Under the pieces are notes generated by a model, which saw only the letters and a program-made list of their open reading frames with translations, was not told the origin of the DNA and ran no database searches. A stretch of DNA of 32,240 bases from contig NZ_JAIUMC010000032.1 of NCBI RefSeq assembly GCF_022565775.1, positions 1 to 32,240 of the forward strand, given 5' to 3'. Source of the stretch: Natronospirillum sp. (GTDB taxonomy: Bacteria; Pseudomonadota; Gammaproteobacteria; Pseudomonadales; Natronospirillaceae). This document shows positions 15,338 through 23,502 of the stretch, in pieces. The position numbers and the translations under genes were made by a program. Position 1 is the stretch's first letter. Each line of letters opens with the position of its first letter.

Positions 15338-15357
15338 TTTAACACAGAAATGTTAAA
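15338..15357. promoter_or_regulatory. Palindromic operator at the ABC transporter promoter
   Basis: TTTAACA and TGTTAAA, perfect seven-base arms around CAGAAA. It resembles the palindrome at 6423-6442 (15 of 20 positions), so the same DeoR-type regulator may act at both. It covers the presumed -10 box, as a repressor site would. Confidence 0.65.
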
Positions 15358-15379
15358 AGTGTGATGATTTTTTTGTCAA
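15352..15379 (-). promoter_or_regulatory. Promoter of the ABC transporter operon
   Basis: On the minus strand a perfect TTGACA (15379-15374), a 16-base spacer and TTTAAC (15357-15352, four of six consensus bases). The -10 box coincides with the right arm of the palindrome. Confidence 0.5.
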
Positions 15380-15531
15380 CTGCTGTGGTCAGAGTTTTCA
15401 AAGCGTTCTTTACGCACTATCTGCAGTATATGCGGCAGTAGAGAGCACAGAATGCTGGCAGAAAGTCACACTGAACCGGATTGTTTGGCGGATTTGTCAT
15501 TGTTCGTACCAACTGATTTTTATAGTTAACA

Positions 15532-15560
15532 TTGACATAACATAGCATAGCTGAAATAAT
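15532..15560 (+). promoter_or_regulatory. Promoter of the eryD operon
   Basis: A perfect -35 TTGACA (15532-15537), a 17-base spacer and AATAAT (15555-15560, one mismatch from TATAAT). The -35 box lies between two TAACAT copies 11 bp apart (15527 and 15538). The -10 box lies inside the first copy of the 17-bp tandem repeat. Confidence 0.75.
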
Positions 15561-15585
15561 TTTCAACCGCTGAAATAATGTTCAA
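15550..15585. repeat. Tandem 17-bp repeat, likely EryD operator
   Basis: GCTGAAATAATTTTCAA (15550-15566) and GCTGAAATAATGTTCAA (15569-15585) differ at one base and have a 19-bp period, close to two helical turns. Each is itself a partial palindrome (TGAA...TTCA). The first covers the -10 box and the second runs up to the ribosome site of eryD. This fits autorepression by the SorC-type EryD protein, which represses the ery operon in Brucella. Confidence 0.65.
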
Positions 15586-15596
15586 AAGGCAAAACA

Positions 15597-16553
15597 ATGA
15601 CAAAAACAGGATCAGCCAATTCAGCCGACGAAATGCTCGCCGTTCGAGCGGCATGTTTGCACTTTATTTCGGGGCTTACTCAGTCTGAGGTTGCGGACCA
15701 TTTGCAGGTGTCACGTGCTAAAGCGCATCGATTGATTGCTGCCGCCATGAAAGCCGGGTATGTCCGCGTCAGTGTTGAAGGTGAAGTGGCGAACTGCATT
15801 CGATACGAAGAGCAACTGCGGGGGCAGCATGAGCTGACCTATTGCGATGTGGTGCCTGATCTGGCCGAAAGTGCCATGCCGCTCAAGGCCCTGGGCTATG
15901 GTGGTGCCCGGTTTTTGCAGCAGCAGTTCGAAAGCCGCGAAGCGCTGATGATAGGCATTGGTCACGGCAGGTCACTGATGGCGGCGGTGAATGAATTGCC
16001 ACTGGTCGATACCGGCGATATTCAGTTTATGTCCTTGCTGGGCGGACTGACGCGTCGATTCACTGCCAACCCCCATGACGTCATTCATCGGCTCGCCGAG
16101 CTCACTGGCGCTGAAGCCTACGTGCTGCCGGTTCCGTTCTTGGCCAATTCAGTGGAAGACAAGGCGGTGTTGTTGGCGCAGCACGGTGTGGCTGAAGTGT
16201 TCGATCTGATGTCCTCGATGAATGTGGCCCTGGTCGGCATCGGCTCGGTTGACAGGGAGGCGCAACTGGTCACGTCTCGCATGCTGAAGGACGAGGAGCT
16301 GCAAGGTGTCCGCGACGCCGGTGCATCGGGTGAGCTGCTGGGGCATTTCTTCGATGACCAGGGCAAGCCCGTGGAGTCTCCCTTTACGGAGCGGATCATT
16401 GCGCCCTCGCTCGATAGTTTGCGCCAACACAATATTGTGGCGCTGGCGGGCGGCCCTGAAAAAGTGGATGCCATTCGTGCCGTGCTCAATAGCGGTGTGT
16501 TGTCAGGGTTGATCACGGATGAGCATACCGCGACCAAGTTGGTCATGCGCTGA
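15597..16553 (+). CDS. eryD: SorC-family regulator of the ery operon (EryD-like)
   Basis: A 318-residue SorC regulator. It has an N-terminal helix-turn-helix in the segment GLTQSEVADHLQVSRAKAHRL, then the sugar-binding domain with ALMIGIGHGRSLM, MSLLGGLTRRFTANPHDV, NVALVGIGSVD and the C-terminal GPEKVDAIRAVLNSGVLSGLITDEHTA (given in parts; motif ends near residue 315). Brucella EryD belongs to this family and represses the operon, with erythritol relieving repression. It is the first gene of the eryDABC-kinase operon here, whereas in Brucella eryD comes after eryABC. AAAAGG precedes the ATG by seven bases. The tandem repeat in its promoter suggests that it controls itself and the downstream enzymes. 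Confidence 0.85.
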   Translation: MTKTGSANSADEMLAVRAACLHFISGLTQSEVADHLQVSRAKAHRLIAAAMKAGYVRVSVEGEVANCIRYEEQLRGQHELTYCDVVPDLAESAMPLKALGYGGARFLQQQFESREALMIGIGHGRSLMAAVNELPLVDTGDIQFMSLLGGLTRRFTANPHDVIHRLAELTGAEAYVLPVPFLANSVEDKAVLLAQHGVAEVFDLMSSMNVALVGIGSVDREAQLVTSRMLKDEELQGVRDAGASGELLGHFFDDQGKPVESPFTERIIAPSLDSLRQHNIVALAGGPEKVDAIRAVLNSGVLSGLITDEHTATKLVMR

Positions 16554-16624
16554 TCGGCGTGATCCTCTGGGGCTCGCAGCAGTATCAAGGTCCTTTTGAA
16601 GAACAGAGTAATGAGGTGCACGTT

Positions 16625-18169
16625 ATGGTGGAGAGCCAGGATCTCTTGGTAGGCATCGATGCCGGTACGTCGGTCATCAAGGCGGTTGCCTTCACTTTGG
16701 ACGGTGAGCAGGTCGCCTGTTCAGCCATTCAGAACCAATATGACTTCGGGCGTGATGGAGCAGTGACCCAATCATTATCGGTGACATGGACCGAATGCAT
16801 AAAAGCGCTGCGGGCGCTTGGCGACGATGTACCGGATCTCGACCGGCGGACCGCGGCCATTGCAGTGACCGGGCAGGGAGACGGTACCTGGCTGGTGGGG
16901 CGGGACAATGTCCCTGTCAGTGATGCCTGGATCTGGCTGGACGCGCGTGCCGCACCGACGGTGAACCGACTTCGCGCCAGTACTGACGAGAGAGGTCGGT
17001 TTGAAAAGACGGGAACTGGGCTGAGTACATGCCAGCAGGGCGCGCAACTGGCCCATATGGCTGAACACCATCCGGACATGCTGTCAAAAGCGGAAGTCGC
17101 ACTGCATTGCAAGGACTGGCTGTATCTTTGCCTGACTGGCGTTCGTGCTACCGATCCTTCTGAAGCCTGCTTTACCTTCGGTAACTTTCGAAATCGAAAG
17201 TATGACACGGGCGTACTGGGAGCTCTGGGTCTAGAGGACTGTCGCCATCTGCTGCCGGATATTGTGGAAGGCACCGAAGTCACTCATCCGCTGTCGGAGG
17301 AGGCCGCCCAGCTTACGGGTCTGCGCGCCGGCACCCCGGTGGCACTAGGGTATGTCGACATGGTGATGACCGGGCTTGGTGCCGGGGTTTACACGGGAAG
17401 CACGGATTCTGCCTGTTCAATCATCGGATCTACCGGCGTTCACATGCGCCCCGTCGCTGCGGAAGCGGCGTCACTGAACGATGCGTGTACCGGATATATC
17501 ATGACTTTGCCGGTACCCGGTCTGGTCACACAAATGCAGTCCAATATGGCTGCAACGCTGAATGTCGACTGGCTTCTGGGGTTGGCTGCAGAGTTGATGT
17601 GTGACGGTGGAGCTCAGGTCGGAACCAGTGATCTGTTGGACCGCATTGATGGCTGGTTGCACAACAGTTCCAGGAGTCGGCTGATATACCACCCCTACAT
17701 TTCCGAAGCTGGCGAACGTGGGCCGTTCATTGATGCCAATGCGCGAGCGAGTTTCATTGGGTTGAACACGAACCACGGCTTTGCCGATCTCTTGCGTGCT
17801 GTTGTTGATGGCCTTGGGATGGCGACCAGGGACTGTTACGGCGCCATTGGAAATATGCCGAAAGAAATTCGTTTGAGTGGCGGCGCGGCTCGTTCATCCG
17901 CCATTCAATCAGTGATTGCCTCTTCCGTCGGCGCCGGAGTACGAGTTTCAGATCGGAAAGAAGCAGGTGCAGCAGGTGCCGCCATGATGGCGGCTGTAGC
18001 AGTGGGTGTGTATGCAGACATGGAAGCTTGCATCAAGGAATGGGTTTCACCACTGCTGGGCGATATCCGCCAGCCTAATGCAGAGGACACACAACCCTAT
18101 GCTCAATTGTATGACGTCTATCGAGAGTCGCGCGAGGCGCTGGCGCCTCTGTGGTCGAAACTCCCCTAG
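16625..18169 (+). CDS. eryA: FGGY-family kinase, probable erythritol kinase (EryA-like)
   Basis: ATP-dependent polyol kinase; EryA of Brucella phosphorylates erythritol to L-erythritol 4-phosphate. The 514 residues show the N-terminal phosphate-binding GIDAGTSVIKAVAF (10-23), VTGQGDGTWL (81-90), AWIWLDARA (101-109), the C-terminal ADLLRAVVDGLGMATRDCY and the adenosine motif RLSGGAARSSAIQ. GQGDGTW and AWIWLDAR are features I associate with erythritol kinases rather than xylulo-, glycero- or ribulokinases. ATG 16625 has GAGGTG six bases upstream, and the open frame before it (from 16559) is ignored. It lies 71 bases after eryD. The paired eryB and eryC genes make the assignment strong, though a related tetritol could be the real substrate. 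Confidence 0.88.
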   Translation: MVESQDLLVGIDAGTSVIKAVAFTLDGEQVACSAIQNQYDFGRDGAVTQSLSVTWTECIKALRALGDDVPDLDRRTAAIAVTGQGDGTWLVGRDNVPVSDAWIWLDARAAPTVNRLRASTDERGRFEKTGTGLSTCQQGAQLAHMAEHHPDMLSKAEVALHCKDWLYLCLTGVRATDPSEACFTFGNFRNRKYDTGVLGALGLEDCRHLLPDIVEGTEVTHPLSEEAAQLTGLRAGTPVALGYVDMVMTGLGAGVYTGSTDSACSIIGSTGVHMRPVAAEAASLNDACTGYIMTLPVPGLVTQMQSNMAATLNVDWLLGLAAELMCDGGAQVGTSDLLDRIDGWLHNSSRSRLIYHPYISEAGERGPFIDANARASFIGLNTNHGFADLLRAVVDGLGMATRDCYGAIGNMPKEIRLSGGAARSSAIQSVIASSVGAGVRVSDRKEAGAAGAAMMAAVAVGVYADMEACIKEWVSPLLGDIRQPNAEDTQPYAQLYDVYRESREALAPLWSKLP

Positions 18170-18181
18170 ACCACATAACAA

Positions 18182-18207
18182 ATTGGCCGGATAAAACCGG
18201 CACCAAT
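18182..18207 (+). other. Intercistronic hairpin between eryA and eryB
   Basis: ATTGGCCGG (18182-18190), loop ATAAAA, then CCGGCACCAAT (18197-18207): nine base pairs with a two-base bulge. It lies in the 78-base gap between eryA and eryB. No T tract follows, so it is more likely to affect mRNA stability than to end transcription. Confidence 0.4.
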
Positions 18208-18247
18208 AATGACAGAAAGCTCGCTGGGAGCTACCGAGGAGTAGACT

Positions 18248-19795
18248 ATGAACAATCAGAAACTCACCGATTTGCTGGTCGTTGGCGGCGGTGTCAACGG
18301 CGCCGGGATTGCCCGGGATGCTGCGGGGCGCGGCCTGTCTGTCGTGCTGTGTGAAAAGGACGATCTTGCCGAGGGCACCTCCTCACGCTCTGGCAAACTG
18401 GTACACGGTGGATTGAGATACCTGGAGTACTATGAATTCAGATTGGTGCGAGAAGCTCTGATAGAGCGTGAAGTGCTGCTAAATGCCGCCAGTCATATCA
18501 TTTGGCCAATGCGGTTCGTGTTGCCTCACAGCCCCAATGACCGCCCGGCATGGCTGGTTCGCCTTGGACTTTTCCTTTATGACCACCTGGGCGGACGCAA
18601 GAAATTGCCAGGCACGCGTATGTTGAATTTGCGGCGTGACCCGGAAGGCGCCCCGGTGGAAGATCAGTACAAGCTCGGATTCGAATATTCCGACTGTTGG
18701 GTGGATGACGCTCGACTGGTCACGCTCAATGCGGTGTCAGCCGGTGAAAAGGGTGCTCGTGTGTTAACGCGGACGGAGTGTGTCAGCGCAATGCGTGAGG
18801 ATGGTGCATGGACGGTAGAGCTGAAGGATGTGCGAACCGGAAACGTGACCACGATCAGAGCCCGGGCCATCTGCAACGCGGCCGGGCCTTGGGTCAACAA
18901 GGTGGTTGGCAACATGAATACCAGCACGCGCAGAAACGTGCGGCTGGTGAAGGGCAGCCACATCATTGTACCCAAGTTCTGGGAAGGACCGCAGGCGTAT
19001 CTGGTTCAGAATGATGACAAGCGTGTGATCTTCATCAATCCCTATGAAGGTGACAAAGCCCTGATCGGCACAACCGATATCCCTTACGAGAAAAAGCCGG
19101 AAACCGTAGTCGCTGACGAAAGCGAAATCGAATACCTGCTCGCCGCAGTCAACCGGTACTTCAAGGAAAAGCTGAAGCGAACCGATGTCCTGGAGACCTT
19201 CTCCGGTGTGCGGGCCTTGTTTGATGACGGCAAGGGTAATCCCTCCGCCGTGACTCGAGACTATGAATTTGACCTGGATGACCAGAGTGGCATACCGCTG
19301 TTGAATGTCTATGGTGGCAAGATTACCACCTTCCGCAAACTGTCCGAGCATGCACTGCAGAGGCTGGTCCCGTACTTCCCCAACATCGGAGGTGACTGGA
19401 CGCGGGATGAGCCACTGCCCGGCGGCGAGATCGAAAATGCTGACTTCCCGCAGTTCATAGACCGGCTGCGGCAACGATACCCTTGGATACCCCGCAATCT
19501 GGCACTGCATTATGGCCGACTCTACGGGGCCAGAACGCCGGACCTCATTGGCAGCGCCAAGTGTCTGGAAGACCTGGGCACGCACTTCGGCAAGCAACTC
19601 TATGCTGCCGAAGCGACCTACCTGGCGGACAAGGAATGGGCTCAAAAGCCGGAGGACGTTTTGTATCGTCGAACCAAGCATGGTCTGCATCTGTCTGATG
19701 AGCAGAAGTCGGCATTCAGCAAATGGTTTGAAAAAACGGTCGCCAGCACTGAACAGAAGACCGCTGAAACCGCAACCTTAATGGCACAGGAGTAG
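18248..19795 (+). CDS. eryB: GlpD-like FAD dehydrogenase, probable L-erythritol-4-phosphate dehydrogenase (EryB-like)
   Basis: A flavoprotein of the glycerol-3-phosphate dehydrogenase (GlpD) family, 515 residues. EryB oxidises L-erythritol 4-phosphate to L-3-tetrulose 4-phosphate and passes electrons to the respiratory chain. It has the FAD-binding VVGGGVNGAGIARDAAGRG (11-29), GTSSRSGKLVHGGLRYLE (43-60), CNAAGPWVNKV, the substrate loop around GTTDIPYE and NVYGGKITTFRKLSEHAL near residue 360. GAGGAG precedes the ATG. It is tightly followed by eryC, whose ribosome site overlaps the end of this gene. On sequence alone it could be GlpD; the kinase and EryC-like neighbours favour EryB. Confidence 0.87.
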   Translation: MNNQKLTDLLVVGGGVNGAGIARDAAGRGLSVVLCEKDDLAEGTSSRSGKLVHGGLRYLEYYEFRLVREALIEREVLLNAASHIIWPMRFVLPHSPNDRPAWLVRLGLFLYDHLGGRKKLPGTRMLNLRRDPEGAPVEDQYKLGFEYSDCWVDDARLVTLNAVSAGEKGARVLTRTECVSAMREDGAWTVELKDVRTGNVTTIRARAICNAAGPWVNKVVGNMNTSTRRNVRLVKGSHIIVPKFWEGPQAYLVQNDDKRVIFINPYEGDKALIGTTDIPYEKKPETVVADESEIEYLLAAVNRYFKEKLKRTDVLETFSGVRALFDDGKGNPSAVTRDYEFDLDDQSGIPLLNVYGGKITTFRKLSEHALQRLVPYFPNIGGDWTRDEPLPGGEIENADFPQFIDRLRQRYPWIPRNLALHYGRLYGARTPDLIGSAKCLEDLGTHFGKQLYAAEATYLADKEWAQKPEDVLYRRTKHGLHLSDEQKSAFSKWFEKTVASTEQKTAETATLMAQE

Positions 19796-19801
19796 CTGAT
19801 C

Positions 19802-20734
19802 ATGGCTTTAACGCTGGGGTTGAATACCAATCCGCTGGTCAACCGATTTGCGGAGCCCGACGATCTGATAGACACAGTCGCCCGAGACCTGCGTATTCGT
19901 GACATCCAATTGACCCACGAATTCATCAATCCGTCCTGGCCGGCGGCAGTGGTTCGACGACTGACCCGACAAATGGACCGTGCACTGCAGAGAACGGGTG
20001 TCAGGGTAACTTCTGGTATGACTGGCCCTTACGGTCGGCTGAACCACTTCGGGCACCCGGACGCGGACGTACGACGGTATTATGTGGACTGGTTCAAAAC
20101 CTTTGCTGATATCTCTGCCGATCTGGGCGCTGACTCCATGGGCACCCAGTTTGCCATCTTCACTTTCCGAGACTTTGACGACCCGGGCAGAAGAGAGGCC
20201 CTGATCGACGAGGCCATTCAATGCTGGGGTGAGGTTGCCGAGCACGCCAAAGTGGCCGGCTTGCAGTATCTGTTCTGGGAGCCCATGTCCGTCGGTCGGG
20301 AGTTTGGCCATACCATCGCGTCCTGCTTCGAGCTGCAACAGCGTATCGATGCTGCAGGCCTGGCCATACCGCTGTATGCCATGGCAGACATAGATCACGG
20401 GGATGTCAGTTCGAGCAACCCGGATGACACAGATCCCTATGCCTGGGCACGTGCCGTACCGCTGATTTCTCCCATCATCCACATCAAGCAGAGCTCCATG
20501 GACAAGAGTGGGCATCGCCCGTTCACTGCAGAGCACAACGAATCGGGACTGATACAGCCGGAGCCATTGCTCAAGGCACTGGCGGAAGGCGGGGCCGAGA
20601 ACAACCAGGTCTGTCTGGAACTGTCGTTCAAGGAGCGTGAACCCAATGACCGGGAAGTGGTGCCAGCAATAGCAGAGAGTGTCGCCTTCTGGGCGCCGTA
20701 TCTCGACACCGGGGCGAGTGATCTGAAGATCTGA
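19802..20734 (+). CDS. eryC: Xylose-isomerase-fold enzyme, probable tetrulose-4-phosphate racemase (EryC-like)
   Basis: A TIM-barrel protein of the xylose isomerase/AP endonuclease superfamily, 310 residues. Brucella EryC, once thought a dehydrogenase, converts L-3-tetrulose 4-phosphate to the D form. Four likely metal ligands stand at the expected strand ends: Glu160 in LFWEPMS, Asp196 in AMADIDHGD, His227 in IIHIKQS and Glu273 in CLELSFKE. The N-terminus LGLNTNPLVNRFAEPDDL and the segment GADSMGTQFAIF look like EryC proteins as I remember them. It starts six bases after eryB, with AGGAG overlapping the eryB stop codon. There is no hint of a Rossmann fold. Confidence 0.87.
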   Translation: MALTLGLNTNPLVNRFAEPDDLIDTVARDLRIRDIQLTHEFINPSWPAAVVRRLTRQMDRALQRTGVRVTSGMTGPYGRLNHFGHPDADVRRYYVDWFKTFADISADLGADSMGTQFAIFTFRDFDDPGRREALIDEAIQCWGEVAEHAKVAGLQYLFWEPMSVGREFGHTIASCFELQQRIDAAGLAIPLYAMADIDHGDVSSSNPDDTDPYAWARAVPLISPIIHIKQSSMDKSGHRPFTAEHNESGLIQPEPLLKALAEGGAENNQVCLELSFKEREPNDREVVPAIAESVAFWAPYLDTGASDLKI

Positions 20735-20758
20735 TCGGGCGTAAACAGGAGGTGTCCC

Positions 20759-21685
20759 ATGGCCATGCAAGCGATTACTGTACTGGGAGCATTCCTGGCC
20801 GACCTGGTCTGTCGGGCCGACCGCATGCCGGTGTGGGGGGAAACACTGCGCGGCAACAGCTTTGCGTCAGGCCCCGGAGGGAAAGGCTCCAACCAGGCCA
20901 TCGCAGCAGCCCGGCAGGGTGCCACAGTGCATCTGGTTACCCGACTGGGCAGAGACCCATTCGCAGCCATGGCGCGAGACCTCTATCAGGCTGAGGGTAT
21001 CGGCACGGCGTTTGTGTCCGAGGACCCTGAGCTGGCAACCGGAACAGCCAGTATTATCGTTGACGACGCCCGAGGTGAAAATGCCATATTGATTGTGCCC
21101 GGGGCCTGCGACAATCTCACCGAGCTCGATATCGACGCTGCGCGCGGTGCAATCAGAGAATCCGCACTGTTCATTTCCCAACTGGAGTTGCCCATGGCGC
21201 TGTGTCGCCATGGTATCGAGCTGGCACGCCAGAATAACGTCCCTGTGCTGCTCAACCCGGCGCCGGCAGTGAACCTGCCTGCCGATCTGTATCAGGACAT
21301 TGACTATATCACCCCTAATGAAACAGAGGCGGGCATACTGATCGGTCGCACATTGAGTACTCGAGATGATGTGGTCGATGCTGCTCGCGTGCTGCACGAA
21401 CGCGGAGTCACCAATGTACTGATTACGCTGGGCGAAAAAGGCGTGTATGTCAGCGGGTCGGGTTTCGAAGGTGTAATTCCAGCGGTCAAGGCCGGGCCGG
21501 TTGTTGAAACGACTGGTGCCGGTGATGCGTTCAATGGAGGTCTGGCGGCGGCGCTCACCGAGGGCCAGTCACTCGAAGGTGCTGCTCGATATGGTAATGC
21601 TATGGCGGGGATTTCCGTGACCCGTCCCGGGGCCGCACTGTCCATGCCGGGCAGGGCTGAAGTGGATGAGCTCCTGGCGCTTTGA
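20759..21685 (+). CDS. PfkB-family sugar kinase (ribokinase-like)
   Basis: A 308-residue kinase of the ribokinase family that transfers phosphate from ATP to a sugar hydroxyl. It shows the N-terminal substrate segment GNSFASGPGGKGSNQAIAAA, the dimer/phosphate segment TPNETEAGIL, TLGEKGVY and the anion-hole motif ETTGAGDAFNGGLAAAL with the catalytic Asp. A near-perfect AGGAGGTG lies before the ATG; an in-frame ATG at 20765 is an alternative start. It is the last gene of the eryDABC operon, 24 bases after eryC. No ribokinase belongs to the known ery pathway. It may phosphorylate ribose, or an unphosphorylated tetrose or tetrulose from a side branch; I cannot tell which. Confidence 0.88.
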   Translation: MAMQAITVLGAFLADLVCRADRMPVWGETLRGNSFASGPGGKGSNQAIAAARQGATVHLVTRLGRDPFAAMARDLYQAEGIGTAFVSEDPELATGTASIIVDDARGENAILIVPGACDNLTELDIDAARGAIRESALFISQLELPMALCRHGIELARQNNVPVLLNPAPAVNLPADLYQDIDYITPNETEAGILIGRTLSTRDDVVDAARVLHERGVTNVLITLGEKGVYVSGSGFEGVIPAVKAGPVVETTGAGDAFNGGLAAALTEGQSLEGAARYGNAMAGISVTRPGAALSMPGRAEVDELLAL

Positions 21686-21985
21686 GCTCGTTGGGAAATA
21701 TAATTTCTTCAGCATCAGCGGGCCCATCCACTGCCAATTGTCGGTACTCGCCCTGTGCCTACTGACGAGAAATCCTACCTTCGGGTCTGATTTGGTTGTC
21801 CCGACTTATCAGCCCGAGGCGATGCACCGTCCTGCCAACTGACTCTGCAGAATATAAGCAATACTTATATCTCACCCAAGAACAACTCATTGGATTTCCC
21901 GACCTGCTTTCGCAAAACTGCCCGGAACTGCTGTCATGTCTAACAGGCATTCGGCCGCACTCACTACAGACCGGAGGACAGGCAA
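21686..21985. other. 300-base intergenic region before mmsA with a LysR-type box
   Basis: No gene is visible on either strand. The notable content is the palindrome at 21852-21870. GGAGGA (21973-21978) is the ribosome site of mmsA. No convincing terminator follows the sugar kinase; GAGCTC repeats across its stop codon (21668-21689) could form a weak stem. Confidence 0.6.
21852..21870. promoter_or_regulatory. LysR-type operator (T-N11-A box)
   Basis: ATATAAG-CAATA-CTTATAT is a perfect inverted repeat with seven-base arms. Its inner 13 bases, TAAGCAATACTTA, satisfy the T-N11-A rule for LysR-family binding sites. It lies 115 bases before mmsA, in an operon that ends with a LysR regulator gene, so that regulator is the obvious candidate. 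Confidence 0.7.
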
Positions 21986-23485
21986 ATGACTGTCGAGTTG
22001 ATCGAACACTACATTAACGGGCAACGTGCCCGAAGCACTTCCGAACGTACTCAGGATGTCTTCAATCCAGCTACTGGCGCAGCAACTGCTCGTGTAATGC
22101 TGGCCAATTCTGCAGACACAGCGGCGGCAGTCAGTGCAGCGAAGGGTGCATTTCCGGCCTGGTCTGCCATGCCGCCGATCCGCCGTGCACGTATTCTCAA
22201 TGATTTCCTGCAGCGGGTCAGGGCGCACAAGGCGGCCCTGGCCGAAGCGATTACGGCGGAGCACGGCAAGGTGTTTTCCGACGCCTGCGGGGAAGTGGAG
22301 CGTGGTATCGATATTCTCGAATTTGCCTGTGGTATCCCGCAGTTGCTGAAGGGTGATTATACCGAGCAGGTGTCGACGGGTATCGACAACTGGACCCTGC
22401 GCCAGCCACTGGGTGTGGTTGCCGGCGTCACGCCATTCAATTTCCCGGTCATGGTACCCATGTGGATGTTCCCGGTCGCTATCGCGGCGGGCAATACCTT
22501 TGTGCTGAAGCCGTCGCCGACGGACCCGACACCGTCGATGATGATGGCTGAACTGCTCAAGCAGGCGGGGTTGCCTGACGGTGTGTTCAATGTGGTTCAG
22601 GGAGACAAGGAGGCAGTGGATGCGCTGGTCGAACACTCGGATGTGCAGGCCTTGTCCTTCGTCGGGTCGACACCTATTGCGCAAAGCCTTTATGGACGTG
22701 GTGCGCAGCTCGGAAAGCGCATTCAGGCGTTGGGTGGTGCCAAGAACCACATGCTGGTGATGCCGGATGCTGATCTGGACAAAGTTGTGGATGCTCTGAT
22801 TGGTGCCGCCTTCGGTTCCGCGGGTGAGCGTTGTATGGCGATTTCGGTCGCTGTGCTGGTAGGCGACGTGGCCGACCAGATCATGCCGCAACTGGCCGCG
22901 CGCGCGGCCGCACTGAAAATAGGTGTTGGCACCGACACGGAAGCCGAAATGGGCCCGATAGTCACGGCCCAGGCGCTGGAAAGAATTCAGGGGTATATTG
23001 CCCAGGGCGAAACCGAAGGTGCCCAACTGCTGGTTGACGGTCGCAACCGTCAGGTTGATGCGCACCCGGGAGGATTCTGGTTGGGCGGCACACTCTTCGA
23101 TCACGTGACCCCAGAGATGACAATCTACCGCGAGGAAATCTTCGGGCCGGTGCTGGCCTGTGTTCGGGTGCCGGATTTTGCGACCGGCCTGGACCTGATA
23201 AACCGCCACGAATTCGGCAACGGGGTGTCCCTGTTCACGCGCGACGGCAATACGGCAAGGGAGTTTTCTCGGCAGGTTCAGGTAGGCATGGTGGGGGTCA
23301 ACGTGCCTATACCGGTGCCGATGGCCTGGCATGGTTTTGGTGGCTGGAAAAAGAGCCTGTTCGGTGACACTCATGCCTATGGAGAAGAGGGGGTGCGCTT
23401 TTACACCAAGCAGAAATCCATCATGCAGCGTTGGCCCGAGAGTATCGCCAAGGGTGCCGAGTTCGCCATGCCGGTGGCGCGCTGA
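21986..23485 (+). CDS. mmsA: CoA-acylating methylmalonate/malonate-semialdehyde dehydrogenase (MmsA)
   Basis: NAD-dependent aldehyde dehydrogenase of 499 residues. MmsA enzymes convert methylmalonate semialdehyde to propionyl-CoA or malonate semialdehyde to acetyl-CoA, with loss of CO2. The NAD-binding stretch is around [17 protein letters not shown] and [10 protein letters not shown] (about residues 150-175). FVGSTPIAQ follows, then the catalytic cysteine in [11 protein letters not shown] (about residue 284), and [14 protein letters not shown] after the loop is the MmsA form of this motif. GGAGGA lies seven bases before the ATG. The stop codon overlaps an ATG of the next frame. With the GMC oxidoreductase and LysR neighbours it matches 3-hydroxypropionate catabolism clusters, though valine or inositol degradation are other uses of the family. 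Confidence 0.9.
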   Translation: MTVELIEHYINGQRARSTSERTQDVFNPATGAATARVMLANSADTAAAVSAAKGAFPAWSAMPPIRRARILNDFLQRVRAHKAALAEAITAEHGKVFSDACGEVERGIDILEFACGIPQLLKGDYTEQVSTGIDNWTLRQPLGVVAGVTPFNFPVMVPMWMFPVAIAAGNTFVLKPSPTDPTPSMMMAELLKQAGLPDGVFNVVQGDKEAVDALVEHSDVQALSFVGSTPIAQSLYGRGAQLGKRIQALGGAKNHMLVMPDADLDKVVDALIGAAFGSAGERCMAISVAVLVGDVADQIMPQLAARAAALKIGVGTDTEAEMGPIVTAQALERIQGYIAQGETEGAQLLVDGRNRQVDAHPGGFWLGGTLFDHVTPEMTIYREEIFGPVLACVRVPDFATGLDLINRHEFGNGVSLFTRDGNTAREFSRQVQVGMVGVNVPIPVPMAWHGFGGWKKSLFGDTHAYGEEGVRFYTKQKSIMQRWPESIAKGAEFAMPVAR

Positions 23486-23502
23486 TGCGGGAGGGACTGG
23501 CC

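Larger units (their letters stand above)
15212..15596. other. Divergent control region between the transporter and eryDABC operons
   Basis: 385 non-coding bases. The left side (15338-15379) holds the transporter promoter and a palindrome; the right side (15527-15585) holds the eryD promoter and a tandem repeat, both listed separately. The stretch between (about 15380-15520) shows no obvious motif. Confidence 0.7.

Noticed and set aside
18764..19690. Open frame of 308 codons antisense to eryB
   Set aside because: It shadows a well-supported flavoprotein gene and shows no family motif.
21887..23374. Long open frame (495 codons) antisense to mmsA
   Set aside because: Its product has low-complexity His/Arg/Gln-rich composition with no recognisable domain, and it mirrors the codon structure of the clear mmsA gene on the other strand.
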